A stretch of 64,000 bases of DNA from Butyrivibrio sp. (GTDB lineage: Bacteria; Bacillota; Clostridia; Lachnospirales; Lachnospiraceae), in contig NZ_SVFW01000007.1 in the NCBI RefSeq assembly GCF_015056685.1, positions 40,495 through 104,494 on the forward strand. Direction: 5' to 3'. This document shows, in pieces, positions 7,661 through 16,751 of this stretch. Both the position numbers and the translations under genes were made by a program. The notes beneath the pieces were generated by a model, which was not told where the DNA came from, did no database searches, and saw nothing but the letters and a program-made list of their open reading frames with translations. Within the stretch, counting starts at the first letter, position 1, and each line of letters starts with the position of its first letter.

Positions 7661-8530
7661 TAATAAATATCTATAAATTTTGTTTATTGATTCAATCATA
7701 GTTATTTCCGGCTTCCATTTTGTTCTTTCAAAAAACCGGTCACTATTCAATGAATTGTTTGTATATATTTCCGAATCTTCAACCATGATATCAACTTTGC
7801 TTAACCCCTGATTGGTCCCCACTTCACAAACCATATTTGCTAATTCCATTACGGTATAAGAATCATTCCCACCTAAATTATATACTTTTTGTAACCCTTC
7901 ATTGTTAATATATTTACAAAACTCTACTATTCCTCTTGCAGCATCCTGAACATCTAAATATTGGAATAGCTGATAGCCTTTCACCACTTTTATCTTATGA
8001 TTGGTAACTGCAGACAACACAAATCTATTAACAATCCTTGCTTCCAATTCTGGTCCTATCAAACTACCAAGTCTTATGCTTGTGTAATGCATATCTCTAC
8101 ATATAGCAGTCATCATACTTTCGACAGTATATTTCCCCACTGAATACTGATCTCGCAGGCAAAGCATATCTTCCTCCATAGCTGCACTTTTCCTTAAGGG
8201 ATCATATACACTTTGGGATGAAATATTAACAAAATATTTCACTCCACTTTTCTCAGCTCTTTGTATAAGCTTTTGGATATAATCTAGTCCTTCAAAAAAA
8301 GCTAGTCCATCGGTCGTCATGGGAAAAGCACAATTGATAATAATGTCAAATTGAGAAAGATCAAAATAAGTATTCAAAGTATCTTCTCGGCTTATAATAG
8401 CGACATCATTCCTAGTGATCTTATTAGGATTTCCGGTACTTGCAAAAAGCATCATCTGCCTATTGTCCCATAAATCCATGATTTTTCTACCTAAAAATCC
8501 GCTTGCACCGGTAAGTAATACTTTCCACAT
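7655..8530 (-). CDS. NAD-dependent epimerase/dehydratase (extended SDR)
   Basis: 291 residues from the ATG at 8530, with AGAGGAA eight bases upstream. The N-terminal dinucleotide motif is VLLTGASGFLGRKI. The catalytic Ser/Tyr-x-x-x-Lys is NISSQSVYD followed by YSVGK, as in sugar-nucleotide epimerases, dehydratases and reductases. QYLDVQDAARGI matches the family's substrate-side block. It follows the GT4-like gene by five bases. The substrate is probably a nucleotide sugar, but epimerase, dehydratase and reductase cannot be told apart here. Confidence 0.85.
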   Translation of the reverse strand: MWKVLLTGASGFLGRKIMDLWDNRQMMLFASTGNPNKITRNDVAIISREDTLNTYFDLSQFDIIINCAFPMTTDGLAFFEGLDYIQKLIQRAEKSGVKYFVNISSQSVYDPLRKSAAMEEDMLCLRDQYSVGKYTVESMMTAICRDMHYTSIRLGSLIGPELEARIVNRFVLSAVTNHKIKVVKGYQLFQYLDVQDAARGIVEFCKYINNEGLQKVYNLGGNDSYTVMELANMVCEVGTNQGLSKVDIMVEDSEIYTNNSLNSDRFFERTKWKPEITMIESINKIYRYLLH

Positions 8531-8535
8531 AGTTG

Positions 8536-10446
8536 TTATTCCTCTACACATCCAGATATTTCTCTTGACTTACTTATAAGCAATTTAATATAAGTCTCAA
8601 TACTAGATATCTGCATACGATCTTTCATCAACTTGCTTCTCTGCAAATAAAAATCCTTATCATCATGCAGTTTCTGAACATATTTTTTACACTCGACATA
8701 CCCTCCATTAACCGCATTTTCAAGTCCTAATCTTGGTAAAACATCAGATGGAAATCGAGTTGTGACTAAAGGTAACCCACATCTCATAGCGCTTCCCATG
8801 CTTCCTCCAGCCCCCGTTCTATCAGGATTCCAATAGACATCGCAGATTCCTTCATAAAATCCCACCAAATCATACTCATATCCCCATTTGACTATTTTTT
8901 TCTCATCACATAAACGAATGCATCTTTCATTATCATTTAAATATTTAGGATATTTTCCTCCTACCAAAATCCAACAAGCATCATCATTATCTTCTAAAAA
9001 GTCACAAACCACTTCACAAAACTCTGGTGTTGCTTCGCTATTAAGCCTCCCGCCAACCGTTGTAATAACAAAAGCATTATCGGCAATTCCATAATCTTTT
9101 CTCACGAATTGATGTTGAGCCAAGACAGGAATACTACAAATTAACGCTTCCACCATCTGTTCTTTATTTACAGAGTGATATTTTTCATTCTCCTTTTCGC
9201 ACAATTCAAGATTTCTGCAAAAATACAAATCACATGCGCTACTTGTACAATATCCTCTCATAGGCATTGCTATTACTTTAAACAGCTGATTGATTTTTCC
9301 CGAAAAATAAGAATACTCACCACAAAAATCTAAGACCGTCATTGGAGAAAAATCCACCATCCACTTCAATGTATTTGTTGCCCTCTCAATCATGTCTTCT
9401 CCGACGGGATAATAGATATCTATATTCTTATTGATTGACTCATCATGATATTCTTTAAACAATTTTGAATTCATTTCCATGGGATTAATAGGCTGCATAA
9501 ACGTTTCCCCAAGTCTATATCTATGCAAATCCAATGGGAAGATTCCCACTTTAATCCCTTGTCGGTCAAGTTCATTGGCGTATGGGATTATAAGTCCATT
9601 ATGTGATGATCCTTCTCCTCGAAGCTCCATACAAATAATCGCAATTCTCTTGCCGTCAGCTTTATATGAATTTGTAGGCACTTCCACTTCATCAAAACAT
9701 GATTTTATTATCGCTCGTTTATCACAATAAAAATCAGGATATCTCAATGAAGAATAGTTCAACTCCATAATTGAAATATCAAATAAACTCCATACCTTTT
9801 CATCTGTTCTTGATAATTGTTTTATATCCGCAAGATATTGCCTAAATATCTCTTCATTAAGGAGTCGGCTTTCATAAAGGAACCTATATATCAGTATATT
9901 GTTTTTATAATTTGTTCCATCAGCAAATGAAATAATATAGTCCCTTATCTTTTCTTTTTCTTCTAGATCAAGTCCTTTAATTTCTTCAATCCATTCAAAG
10001 AAAAAATCACTCACTCTGCTTTCATTTACCCAGTAATTTGAAAGCGCTTCATTCATGATTTTTCGATCATTTAATGCACTGGTCAAACTATAAACTACTG
10101 TCTGTGCGATAATCTTTCTGTCACTTAAGTAAACGCACTTTGCTGGGTCAACCCCATACGTTTGACAAAGCTCTCTCTTTATCTGGCCCGCCAATGCATC
10201 AGACTCCACAGATATAACAATATAATCATAGTTATACCTCTGTATTTCAGTAGGTAATACAATGTTATATTTAGTCTCCACCTCTGAGTTCGCATGCTTA
10301 TCTACACACGCGACTATCTCGCAATAGTTGATTGTTGTTAACTGATCAAAAAAACTTCTCCCAACCTTACCCATGGCATATATTATTATTCTTGATCCTT
10401 TGGGAATTCTCTCATAAGGAAATACGTAAAATTCTTTTGTTCTCAT
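8536..10446 (-). CDS. Rossmann domain plus GT4-like glycosyltransferase
   Basis: 636 residues. Residues 17-110 are the accessory Rossmann-like domain (SRIIIYAMGKVGRSFFDQL, ACVDKHAN). A helical linker (about 120-250) precedes a GT-B type half with IAIICMELRGEGSSHNG, the second-lobe start AFVITTVGGRLNSEATPEF, and the donor-site region YWNPDRTGAGGSMGSAMRCG. It is much longer than a typical 350-400 residue GT4 because of the added N-terminal domains. It follows the sulfonate-type transporter by 33 bases and precedes the SDR gene, so all are likely co-transcribed. Confidence 0.75.
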   Translation of the reverse strand: MRTKEFYVFPYERIPKGSRIIIYAMGKVGRSFFDQLTTINYCEIVACVDKHANSEVETKYNIVLPTEIQRYNYDYIVISVESDALAGQIKRELCQTYGVDPAKCVYLSDRKIIAQTVVYSLTSALNDRKIMNEALSNYWVNESRVSDFFFEWIEEIKGLDLEEKEKIRDYIISFADGTNYKNNILIYRFLYESRLLNEEIFRQYLADIKQLSRTDEKVWSLFDISIMELNYSSLRYPDFYCDKRAIIKSCFDEVEVPTNSYKADGKRIAIICMELRGEGSSHNGLIIPYANELDRQGIKVGIFPLDLHRYRLGETFMQPINPMEMNSKLFKEYHDESINKNIDIYYPVGEDMIERATNTLKWMVDFSPMTVLDFCGEYSYFSGKINQLFKVIAMPMRGYCTSSACDLYFCRNLELCEKENEKYHSVNKEQMVEALICSIPVLAQHQFVRKDYGIADNAFVITTVGGRLNSEATPEFCEVVCDFLEDNDDACWILVGGKYPKYLNDNERCIRLCDEKKIVKWGYEYDLVGFYEGICDVYWNPDRTGAGGSMGSAMRCGLPLVTTRFPSDVLPRLGLENAVNGGYVECKKYVQKLHDDKDFYLQRSKLMKDRMQISSIETYIKLLISKSREISGCVEE

Positions 10447-10479
10447 GCTATTACCAATACCATCTCTTTCTATTCAGGA

Positions 10480-11286
10480 TTAAAGCAAATCCAAAATATG
10501 TCTACGCAATTCTATATATTCTCCGGTACGTCTCAACTTGTCATCCCCAACATTCCCATCTAAAGGAGTCGAAAACATCGCATTAAACATCCCTTTTATC
10601 CTACATGGGCTATCTCCCAACACCACGATTCGACTCGCTAATTCTAGCGCTTCATCCACATCATGTGTAATTAGAACCACAGTATTATTTGTATCACGCC
10701 ATATTTTCCTTACCAATATCTGCATCTTACTTCTCGTGATGGCATCTAAGGCACCAAATGGTTCATCCATTAAAATAACCGAAGGCTCATTGATAAGTAC
10801 CCTTGCAAGAGCCACTCGTTGCTTCATTCCGCCGGAAAGCTCATATGTTTTTGCATGTGCACAATCAGCTAGTCCAACCAATTCCAAATATTGATTAACT
10901 CTATCAGATATTCTAGTTTTATCTTCGCCACGCATCTTCGGACCATATGCTACATTATCAAACACATCATACCAAGGAAAAAGAGTTGGTGATTGGAATA
11001 TAATTTCTCTCTTCCAATCCATTCCCCGTATTTCTTCACCCATCATGGTGATTTTCCCCGCAGTAGGTTGAATGATTCCTGCCATTAGTGATAATAATGT
11101 TGTCTTCCCACAGCCGGATGGCCCCACCAAAACAACAAATTCTCCTTGATGTACTTCAAAATTAAAATCATCTATTATCTTTTTCCAAGATTGAATGCTT
11201 TTTTCGTCATACATATAGGAAACATTTTGAAGATTCAATACACAGCTATTATCATATCTATAAAAATTTCTTTTCATTCCATTCAT
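10480..11286 (-). CDS. tauB: ABC transporter ATPase, taurine/sulfonate/nitrate class
   Basis: 268 residues with Walker A GPSGCGKTT (55-63), Q-loop IIFQSPTLFPW, signature LSGGMKQR (150-157), Walker B VILMDEP and the H-switch LITHDVDEA. LFPW after the Q-loop is typical of the TauB/SsuB/NrtD group. Its ATG overlaps the stop of the binding-protein gene (ATGA), and the permease overlaps that gene in turn, so the three form one importer. The symbol is by class; the substrate is not proven. Confidence 0.85.
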   Translation of the reverse strand: MNGMKRNFYRYDNSCVLNLQNVSYMYDEKSIQSWKKIIDDFNFEVHQGEFVVLVGPSGCGKTTLLSLMAGIIQPTAGKITMMGEEIRGMDWKREIIFQSPTLFPWYDVFDNVAYGPKMRGEDKTRISDRVNQYLELVGLADCAHAKTYELSGGMKQRVALARVLINEPSVILMDEPFGALDAITRSKMQILVRKIWRDTNNTVVLITHDVDEALELASRIVVLGDSPCRIKGMFNAMFSTPLDGNVGDDKLRRTGEYIELRRHILDLL

Positions 11287-12329
11287 TCCACGCCATTTAT
11301 AAATTCAGAATCAACTTTTTCTCTAAATGACTCAAGTTTTGGTTCCTCTAGAACATCTCCTTGCTCATACAAGAAAACAGCCGTCTCATATAAAGTATTT
11401 GCCAATGAATCTGATCCAAACCATTGAGTTCCTTTTTGCTCATCACACGTAAGCCACAAAGAAGATTCGATTTGATTTATGCATGTCTTTTTATCTATTC
11501 CTAAATCCTTAGAAAGTGAAAGTCCTGCTTCATCTGGATCACTCTTATAAAGCCTAACTGCTTGATCCATCAATGAAATGTATTTTTGAACTAAAAACGG
11601 ATAATTCTCCGCGAACTTTGTGCTTACTATTTCCACATCCATCGTTGCATATCCATAATTCGACAATTCTTTAGCACTCGTCAGTCTAAGTGCCCCCAGT
11701 TTCTCCAATTCAGTTACCTGCGGGTCCCAAATAAATGCTGCGTCTATATCTCCTCTTTGATACGCAGCAACTATACTACTTGCATTCATGTCAATAATAT
11801 CAACATCTTCAGCAGATACATTGTTGCATTCTAAATATTTCAATAAACTATAATGTGAAGTCGAGGAAAAAACTGTTGCGACAGTTTTCCCTTTTAAATC
11901 TCCTGCGTTCTTTATTCCAAGTTTTGGGTTTACCATGAGGGATTCTATATCTCCCAAAACACTTTGAATATATATCACCTTACAATCAACATCATTTGAT
12001 ATAGCCAAAGCAGCCGGAACAGATCCCAACAATCCAAAATCAATCTCTCCACTAGCCATAGCCATGTTTACATCCCTGCCACCATCAAACTTTACTATCT
12101 CAACAGGAATCCCCATTTGGGCTTCTAACCATCCTTCAGCTTTAGCTATTCCCTCTGGATCAGCTAAAGTCTGTGTCCCTATGATTACTTTTTCAGGCAA
12201 GTTTTCATTTCTTTCATTATGTCCACATCCAATAAAAAATAATGTTGATAATGCCAAAAGCATAACAACTATAGAAGTTTTTCTGGCTTTAAGTCTACCT
12301 GAATTCTTTATAAATCCATTTCTAATCAT
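11283..12329 (-). CDS. tauA: ABC transporter substrate-binding lipoprotein, TauA/SsuA class
   Basis: 348 residues with a basic N-terminus, a hydrophobic stretch and a lipobox ending FFIGC (Cys35), so a lipid-anchored surface protein. The mature part matches the TauA/SsuA/NMT1-type fold: a block with FDGGRDVNMAMASGEIDFG, then LGSVPAALA, and a hinge block FIWDPQVTELEKLG. Taurine or another small sulfonate is the likely ligand by family; aliphatic sulfonates and other small molecules cannot be excluded. No sulfonate dioxygenase or monooxygenase gene is nearby, which is unusual for a sulfur-scavenging operon. Confidence 0.8.
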   Translation of the reverse strand: MIRNGFIKNSGRLKARKTSIVVMLLALSTLFFIGCGHNERNENLPEKVIIGTQTLADPEGIAKAEGWLEAQMGIPVEIVKFDGGRDVNMAMASGEIDFGLLGSVPAALAISNDVDCKVIYIQSVLGDIESLMVNPKLGIKNAGDLKGKTVATVFSSTSHYSLLKYLECNNVSAEDVDIIDMNASSIVAAYQRGDIDAAFIWDPQVTELEKLGALRLTSAKELSNYGYATMDVEIVSTKFAENYPFLVQKYISLMDQAVRLYKSDPDEAGLSLSKDLGIDKKTCINQIESSLWLTCDEQKGTQWFGSDSLANTLYETAVFLYEQGDVLEEPKLESFREKVDSEFINGVE

Positions 12330-13093
12330 ACATTTTTACCTTTCCACGGGGCTGCCAACCGCCCTATAATGATAATGATATTGTCAAGAATAATTCCTGT
12401 TATTCCCATAATCAGTATTCCAACAAAAATAATGTCACTTCTTAAATAATTTGAAGCATCCAAAACCATCCAACCAATACCTCCTCTAGAAGCGACCATT
12501 TCAGCAGCTACAAGAGTGGTGTACCCCACTCCCATAGCTGTACGTAGTCCAGAAAATATATCCGGTAATACATATGGAAATACAACTGTTCTAAAAACCT
12601 GTCTTCTCTTTGCCCCTAATGCTTTAGCTGAATAAATATAGTTGGGTTCTATTCTAGATACTGCTTGAGAACAGGAGATATATAGTGGAGCAAAACTTGC
12701 CAAAAACAATAAAAAGATTTTTGAGCCATCACCTATACCTAGCCAAAGAATCAGCAATGTATAATATGCCAAAGGTGGCAAAGGCCTATAAAAATTTATA
12801 ATCGGCTCAATCACATCTCTGAACACAGAATTATATCCGCTTAACAATCCCAAAGGAATTGCCGTTATTGCTGCTAACAGATATGCTATAAACAATCTCC
12901 TAAGGCTTTCAGTTATGTGAACAATTAAGGGCACCCCTTTATATCCATTTAAACAGATTTCTACAAAAGCTTTCCATACACGTTGAGGACTTGGTAAAAA
13001 CAAGTCGTTTACAAAGAAACAATTAGATGCGCAAAACCATATCACAATAAAAATAGCAACAACAATATATTTGAGAGGCAGACTCTTTTTCAT
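12326..13093 (-). CDS. tauC: ABC transporter permease, TauC/SsuC class
   Basis: 255 residues with about six hydrophobic segments. The cytoplasmic EAA loop that docks the ATPase is KALGAKRRQVFRTVVFP, and GYTTLVAAEMVASRGGIGW matches the conserved C-terminal part of TauC/SsuC permeases. It overlaps the binding-protein gene by four bases. It begins 47 bases after the TupA-like ligase gene, in the same orientation, placing the importer inside the glycan operon. Confidence 0.85.
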   Translation of the reverse strand: MKKSLPLKYIVVAIFIVIWFCASNCFFVNDLFLPSPQRVWKAFVEICLNGYKGVPLIVHITESLRRLFIAYLLAAITAIPLGLLSGYNSVFRDVIEPIINFYRPLPPLAYYTLLILWLGIGDGSKIFLLFLASFAPLYISCSQAVSRIEPNYIYSAKALGAKRRQVFRTVVFPYVLPDIFSGLRTAMGVGYTTLVAAEMVASRGGIGWMVLDASNYLRSDIIFVGILIMGITGIILDNIIIIIGRLAAPWKGKNV

Positions 13094-13140
13094 AATTTAC
13101 TCCCACCCATAATTTTTAACTAATACAATATAGCTAACTA

Positions 13141-14667
13141 TTACCATAGCTCACCTATTTTTTTATCCATATCAACAGAATCAAACGGAATTAATCCTCC
13201 ACATGGTGTAAGCGTTAATTCCGCTATATAAAATCGTTTCTTTGTAACAAAAAAATCCACTCTTAAAAAATCAAACGCGCCTGATATTCTTTCGGCCAGC
13301 AGACGCATCTCATCCAATCTTTCGTCTATCTTATCAATTTCAAGCGACGGATGAACTCTTCCACGTATTCCTTCCATCCGTTTTCCATCAGGATAGAAAA
13401 ATGACGTTTCTATTCCTAGAAAGGCCCCATTTTCATCAAAATAGTCCCTTCCTATGTTCATCAGCCCCATCTTCCCATGAAACATCCATAGCCTGTAATC
13501 AAACACATCATCATCTATTAGCTCTTCTGCAATTATTCTTGGCTTAACATGTTTAAATGTCCCATTAAATGATGAGTAATACATGCTCTTGTATTTTCCA
13601 ACCCAGCCCTTAACTATCTCCATAATGCTAGGAATATCAATACTAGCCTTATCCTTTACAAGTATAACTCTTCTGCCGTCTCCACCATTTGTAGCCTTTA
13701 AAACAAATGAATTAGGTAGCGACTCTAAATCTATATCTTCAGGTCTTTCCCAAATGCCATAAATTTTCGTGGCAAGATCATCCGCCCCTAGAGTTTCAGC
13801 TAAATACGATCTCATCTCATATTTATCAGTAACACGCATGAACAAAGGATTGTCGGCTTCTCTTATTTGCATGACAATATTCTTTTCGTTAAACCTAATC
13901 GGATTATCATAATCCAAAATATATTCATTTCCGTATACATCATTGAAGTAATAGCTAATCTGTTCCTTTTTTAATTCTTCATCCCCACTATTATCAATCA
14001 ATGCATTGACCACTTTATCTGTATGCAAAAAATATTTGTATCTTTCCGTTTGTCTCTTTTGTATTGCTGCCACCCAAGTCTGTAGAGCGCTTATTTGATT
14101 TCTCATTGTTTCAATAGTAGCTCTGGCTTCTTTTGTCCTCTTATACAAGCGAATCATTTCGCTTCTTGCCATGTTATTCCTAACTTCTAATTGTTCACAG
14201 CATCTCCGCCTCTTTCTACTGGTTTTTATTAAAAAAGTTCCCAAAACATTGAACGGTTTTGAACGTTCCATATAAGCAAATGAAAATACATCACTAATCC
14301 CTAACCCCAAGACATTAGTATATATTTCATCTATGTGTTCCATCGGCGTTATTAATACTACGACATCTTTTTCATCTTTTAGCTTTTGGGGAGGACAAAT
14401 ACATTTATTGTAGATGTATTCCATAGAATTTAAATCAGTTATCATCCCATCAACAATATAGCTTACTGAAATATCGGAATAGATATTTAGAAATAAACTA
14501 CACATTACGCCGCAGCCGTACAAAACAAGCTTTTTTTTTCTTGATAAAATATCAAACTCGCGCCATGTCCTTTTTTGCAATTCTACTGGGCAATGCATTT
14601 TTCCATGTTGCTGCTGTAAATATAGATGATATTGTAACAATAATCTATCTACATCACTGGCTGCCAT
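13141..14667 (-). CDS. Rossmann domain plus TupA-like ATP-grasp ligase
   Basis: 508 residues from the ATG at 14667, whose A is shared with the preceding TGA (TGATG); AAAGGAGG lies just upstream. Residues 44-145 are the accessory Rossmann-like domain (LVLYGCGVMCSLFL, YIVDGM). A coiled-coil-like stretch (about 170-215) follows. The C-terminal ~270 residues match ATP-grasp proteins of the TupA type (teichuronopeptide biosynthesis): FVLKATNGGDGRRVILV, IIAEELIDDDVFDYRLW, LRVDFFVTKKRFYIAELTL. These enzymes form amide or peptide bonds from a carboxylate and an amine, so attachment of an amino compound to a uronic acid in the glycan is plausible. Confidence 0.8.
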   Translation of the reverse strand: MAASDVDRLLLQYHLYLQQQHGKMHCPVELQKRTWREFDILSRKKKLVLYGCGVMCSLFLNIYSDISVSYIVDGMITDLNSMEYIYNKCICPPQKLKDEKDVVVLITPMEHIDEIYTNVLGLGISDVFSFAYMERSKPFNVLGTFLIKTSRKRRRCCEQLEVRNNMARSEMIRLYKRTKEARATIETMRNQISALQTWVAAIQKRQTERYKYFLHTDKVVNALIDNSGDEELKKEQISYYFNDVYGNEYILDYDNPIRFNEKNIVMQIREADNPLFMRVTDKYEMRSYLAETLGADDLATKIYGIWERPEDIDLESLPNSFVLKATNGGDGRRVILVKDKASIDIPSIMEIVKGWVGKYKSMYYSSFNGTFKHVKPRIIAEELIDDDVFDYRLWMFHGKMGLMNIGRDYFDENGAFLGIETSFFYPDGKRMEGIRGRVHPSLEIDKIDERLDEMRLLAERISGAFDFLRVDFFVTKKRFYIAELTLTPCGGLIPFDSVDMDKKIGELW

Positions 14668-15797
14668 CACAAACCTCCTTTAACCAAATCACTTAACCCA
14701 TACAAATCATTTTCTCGCCAAACGCTACCAAAGAGTTTTACAAATCCGTTACTAATCTGCTCTCGCATTGCTAAGCCTATATATAGATAAGTACTCTTTT
14801 CTACTTTTTTCTTTTTATCATACACGTACAATCGTCGATTACTCCTGCAGAATATCAAAGTGTAGTTGTCATTCTCGTCGACATATGAAAACTTTGTAAA
14901 ATCACCACTACCAAAGACTAATTCTCCGTCAGAATACATATCTGCTGACTCAAAGCTGATATTTTGTTCATTTAATATATTCCACCGAGCCATATGATTG
15001 GCGCGATCCGGAAAAACTATCAAATCAGTTCCCATTCTGCACATTTTGAAAAATTGAACCTTCTCACGAATCACGTCACTATATGGGAAAAGTTGATTAT
15101 TGTCAGTATCCCAAATCGAAAAGCTTTGATTTAACCCAGGAACCAAAAAGAGTTTATGATCCACTTTGTACAGATTATTAAAACCGCCATTATCGTCACC
15201 TAATTTGATAATAGAATAATCCATACTAGATGCATCAAATTCTACTAGGACATTTGCCTTACCTCCCAAAAGAAAAAAACGCTTCTCATCAAATTTGCAA
15301 ATTGCCCTAGAAAAATAGAATGGAACATCTCTTTTTCCTATTCGCCTCATTTCGTCGTATAGTTCAAAAAATGACTGAGTCAGTAAGGTATCCATGTCTA
15401 TTCTGATAAATTCTGCACTCATATCACCAAAAACATAAACAAAGTGATCCCACTGTGCCAAACAATAGAATCTTCTATTCGAACAGTCTTTTTTTTCCAA
15501 CTTTATCTGATAAAAATCCCCAGTTAACGTATCGTATACAGCAATATTATCAGCACTATCAGGTGCAAAAATCAGCTTATGCATCCAAATAATGCAGCTA
15601 CTAAACAAAAATGATTTCCATATAGCTTCATTTGGAAAAAAACCCTTCCATTCTAACTCATCTTTCTCAATGTCATAGCAAAACAAACTATTGAATCCCA
15701 TTGCGCTGTACCACAGCCTTCCTTCCTCATCAATAGCTCCTGCACCTATTTCTGTATAATGGATTCGTTTTTTATTTACGGTCGTCAAAAAATACAC
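14667..15797 (-). CDS. Beta-propeller-like protein of unknown function
   Basis: About 376 residues, without signal peptide or membrane segment. Repeating blocks of roughly 45-50 residues with W/F-Y-D and G-x-L patterns (LWYSAMGFNSLFCYDIEKD, IAVYDTLTGDFYQIKL, LVEFDASSMDYSIIKL, FSIWDTDNNQLFPY, LYVYDKKKKV) suggest a Kelch- or YVTN-like propeller. No enzyme motif is seen. The start is uncertain: GTG at 15797, or a TTG a few codons later that is better spaced from GAGG. It is translationally coupled to the TupA-like ligase and may be its partner. Confidence 0.6.
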   Translation of the reverse strand: MYFLTTVNKKRIHYTEIGAGAIDEEGRLWYSAMGFNSLFCYDIEKDELEWKGFFPNEAIWKSFLFSSCIIWMHKLIFAPDSADNIAVYDTLTGDFYQIKLEKKDCSNRRFYCLAQWDHFVYVFGDMSAEFIRIDMDTLLTQSFFELYDEMRRIGKRDVPFYFSRAICKFDEKRFFLLGGKANVLVEFDASSMDYSIIKLGDDNGGFNNLYKVDHKLFLVPGLNQSFSIWDTDNNQLFPYSDVIREKVQFFKMCRMGTDLIVFPDRANHMARWNILNEQNISFESADMYSDGELVFGSGDFTKFSYVDENDNYTLIFCRSNRRLYVYDKKKKVEKSTYLYIGLAMREQISNGFVKLFGSVWRENDLYGLSDLVKGGL

Positions 15798-15810
15798 CTC
15801 ACATCCAAAG

Positions 15811-16734
15811 TTAATTATCTATTTGTTTCTCTAATACCCTGAACATTTCATTAATATCTTCAATATTTACATCTTGATGAACCGGCAAATTTAAGATTCG
15901 TTTTGAAACGTACTGAGATGATTCTGCTTCAAAGCTCTTTAGTTCGTCAATCATCGTATGGTACAAGCTTATCACTCCAAATCCAAGTTCGTTTACATTC
16001 TGGTAAATCTTATAACGCTCTTCTTCATTAACCAAAATTGGATACGTTTGAGGAGTGCATTTTAGATTAGTTGCCAACTTAATGGTTTCAATATTTAATG
16101 AACTGCAAAGCTGCTTCCACGCCTCTGCATTTTCTTTACGTTTACGAGCAATGCCTAACAAATCATACTCAAATACATTGACAGATTCGTTTTCCGGCGA
16201 CAGCTCATCTAAGATGGCTCGATTTGCATCTGGTACATTCAAAACACCTCCCTGAGAATACGGAAGCATTTTATGTAATGAATATAAAAAATAATCGCCT
16301 TTCCCACATGCTTCATCTACTAAATGTGAAAACATAGCATGTGCACAGTCTTCAATAATGATAACGTTTTCACTTTTAAGGACATCAGACAATAAGTCAT
16401 AGTTTGGATCAATATATCCAAAATAATGTACCAAAAGAATAGCTGTAGTTTTATTTTTATTTCTGTTTTTGATTTGTTTAATGAGTTCATCCACACATAC
16501 ACATAAGTTCCTATCAAGCCGATAAAATTCATGCTGAATTCCCAACTCACAGATTGGATCAAAAATACCACTCCCTTCTTTAGGGGAGATTCCAATGTAA
16601 GCTGGCAAATATATCATTAAGTCATTATTTCTTTTCAAAACACCAAGTAGATCTTTAAAGGCATTCCTTGCACTGTTATAAGCAAGCATATGCGTTTTGA
16701 AATTACTTACCTTCGTTGGTTTCTTATCAATCAT
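15811..16734 (-). CDS. DegT/DnrJ-type PLP protein, short variant
   Basis: 307 residues from the ATG at 16734 (GTGAGGAG upstream). It resembles the DegT/DnrJ/EryC1 fold: Asp-based block IIIEDCAHAMFS and the PLP lysine region YFLYSLHKMLPYSQGGVL, but it is shorter than the usual ~370 residues. Family members transaminate keto-sugar nucleotides to amino sugars. The truncated fold leaves open whether this one is an active aminotransferase. It lies 17 bases after an ATP-grasp ligase gene and 13 bases before the propeller gene. Confidence 0.65.
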   Translation of the reverse strand: MIDKKPTKVSNFKTHMLAYNSARNAFKDLLGVLKRNNDLMIYLPAYIGISPKEGSGIFDPICELGIQHEFYRLDRNLCVCVDELIKQIKNRNKNKTTAILLVHYFGYIDPNYDLLSDVLKSENVIIIEDCAHAMFSHLVDEACGKGDYFLYSLHKMLPYSQGGVLNVPDANRAILDELSPENESVNVFEYDLLGIARKRKENAEAWKQLCSSLNIETIKLATNLKCTPQTYPILVNEEERYKIYQNVNELGFGVISLYHTMIDELKSFEAESSQYVSKRILNLPVHQDVNIEDINEMFRVLEKQIDN

Positions 16735-16751
16735 TACACTCCTCACAGTTA

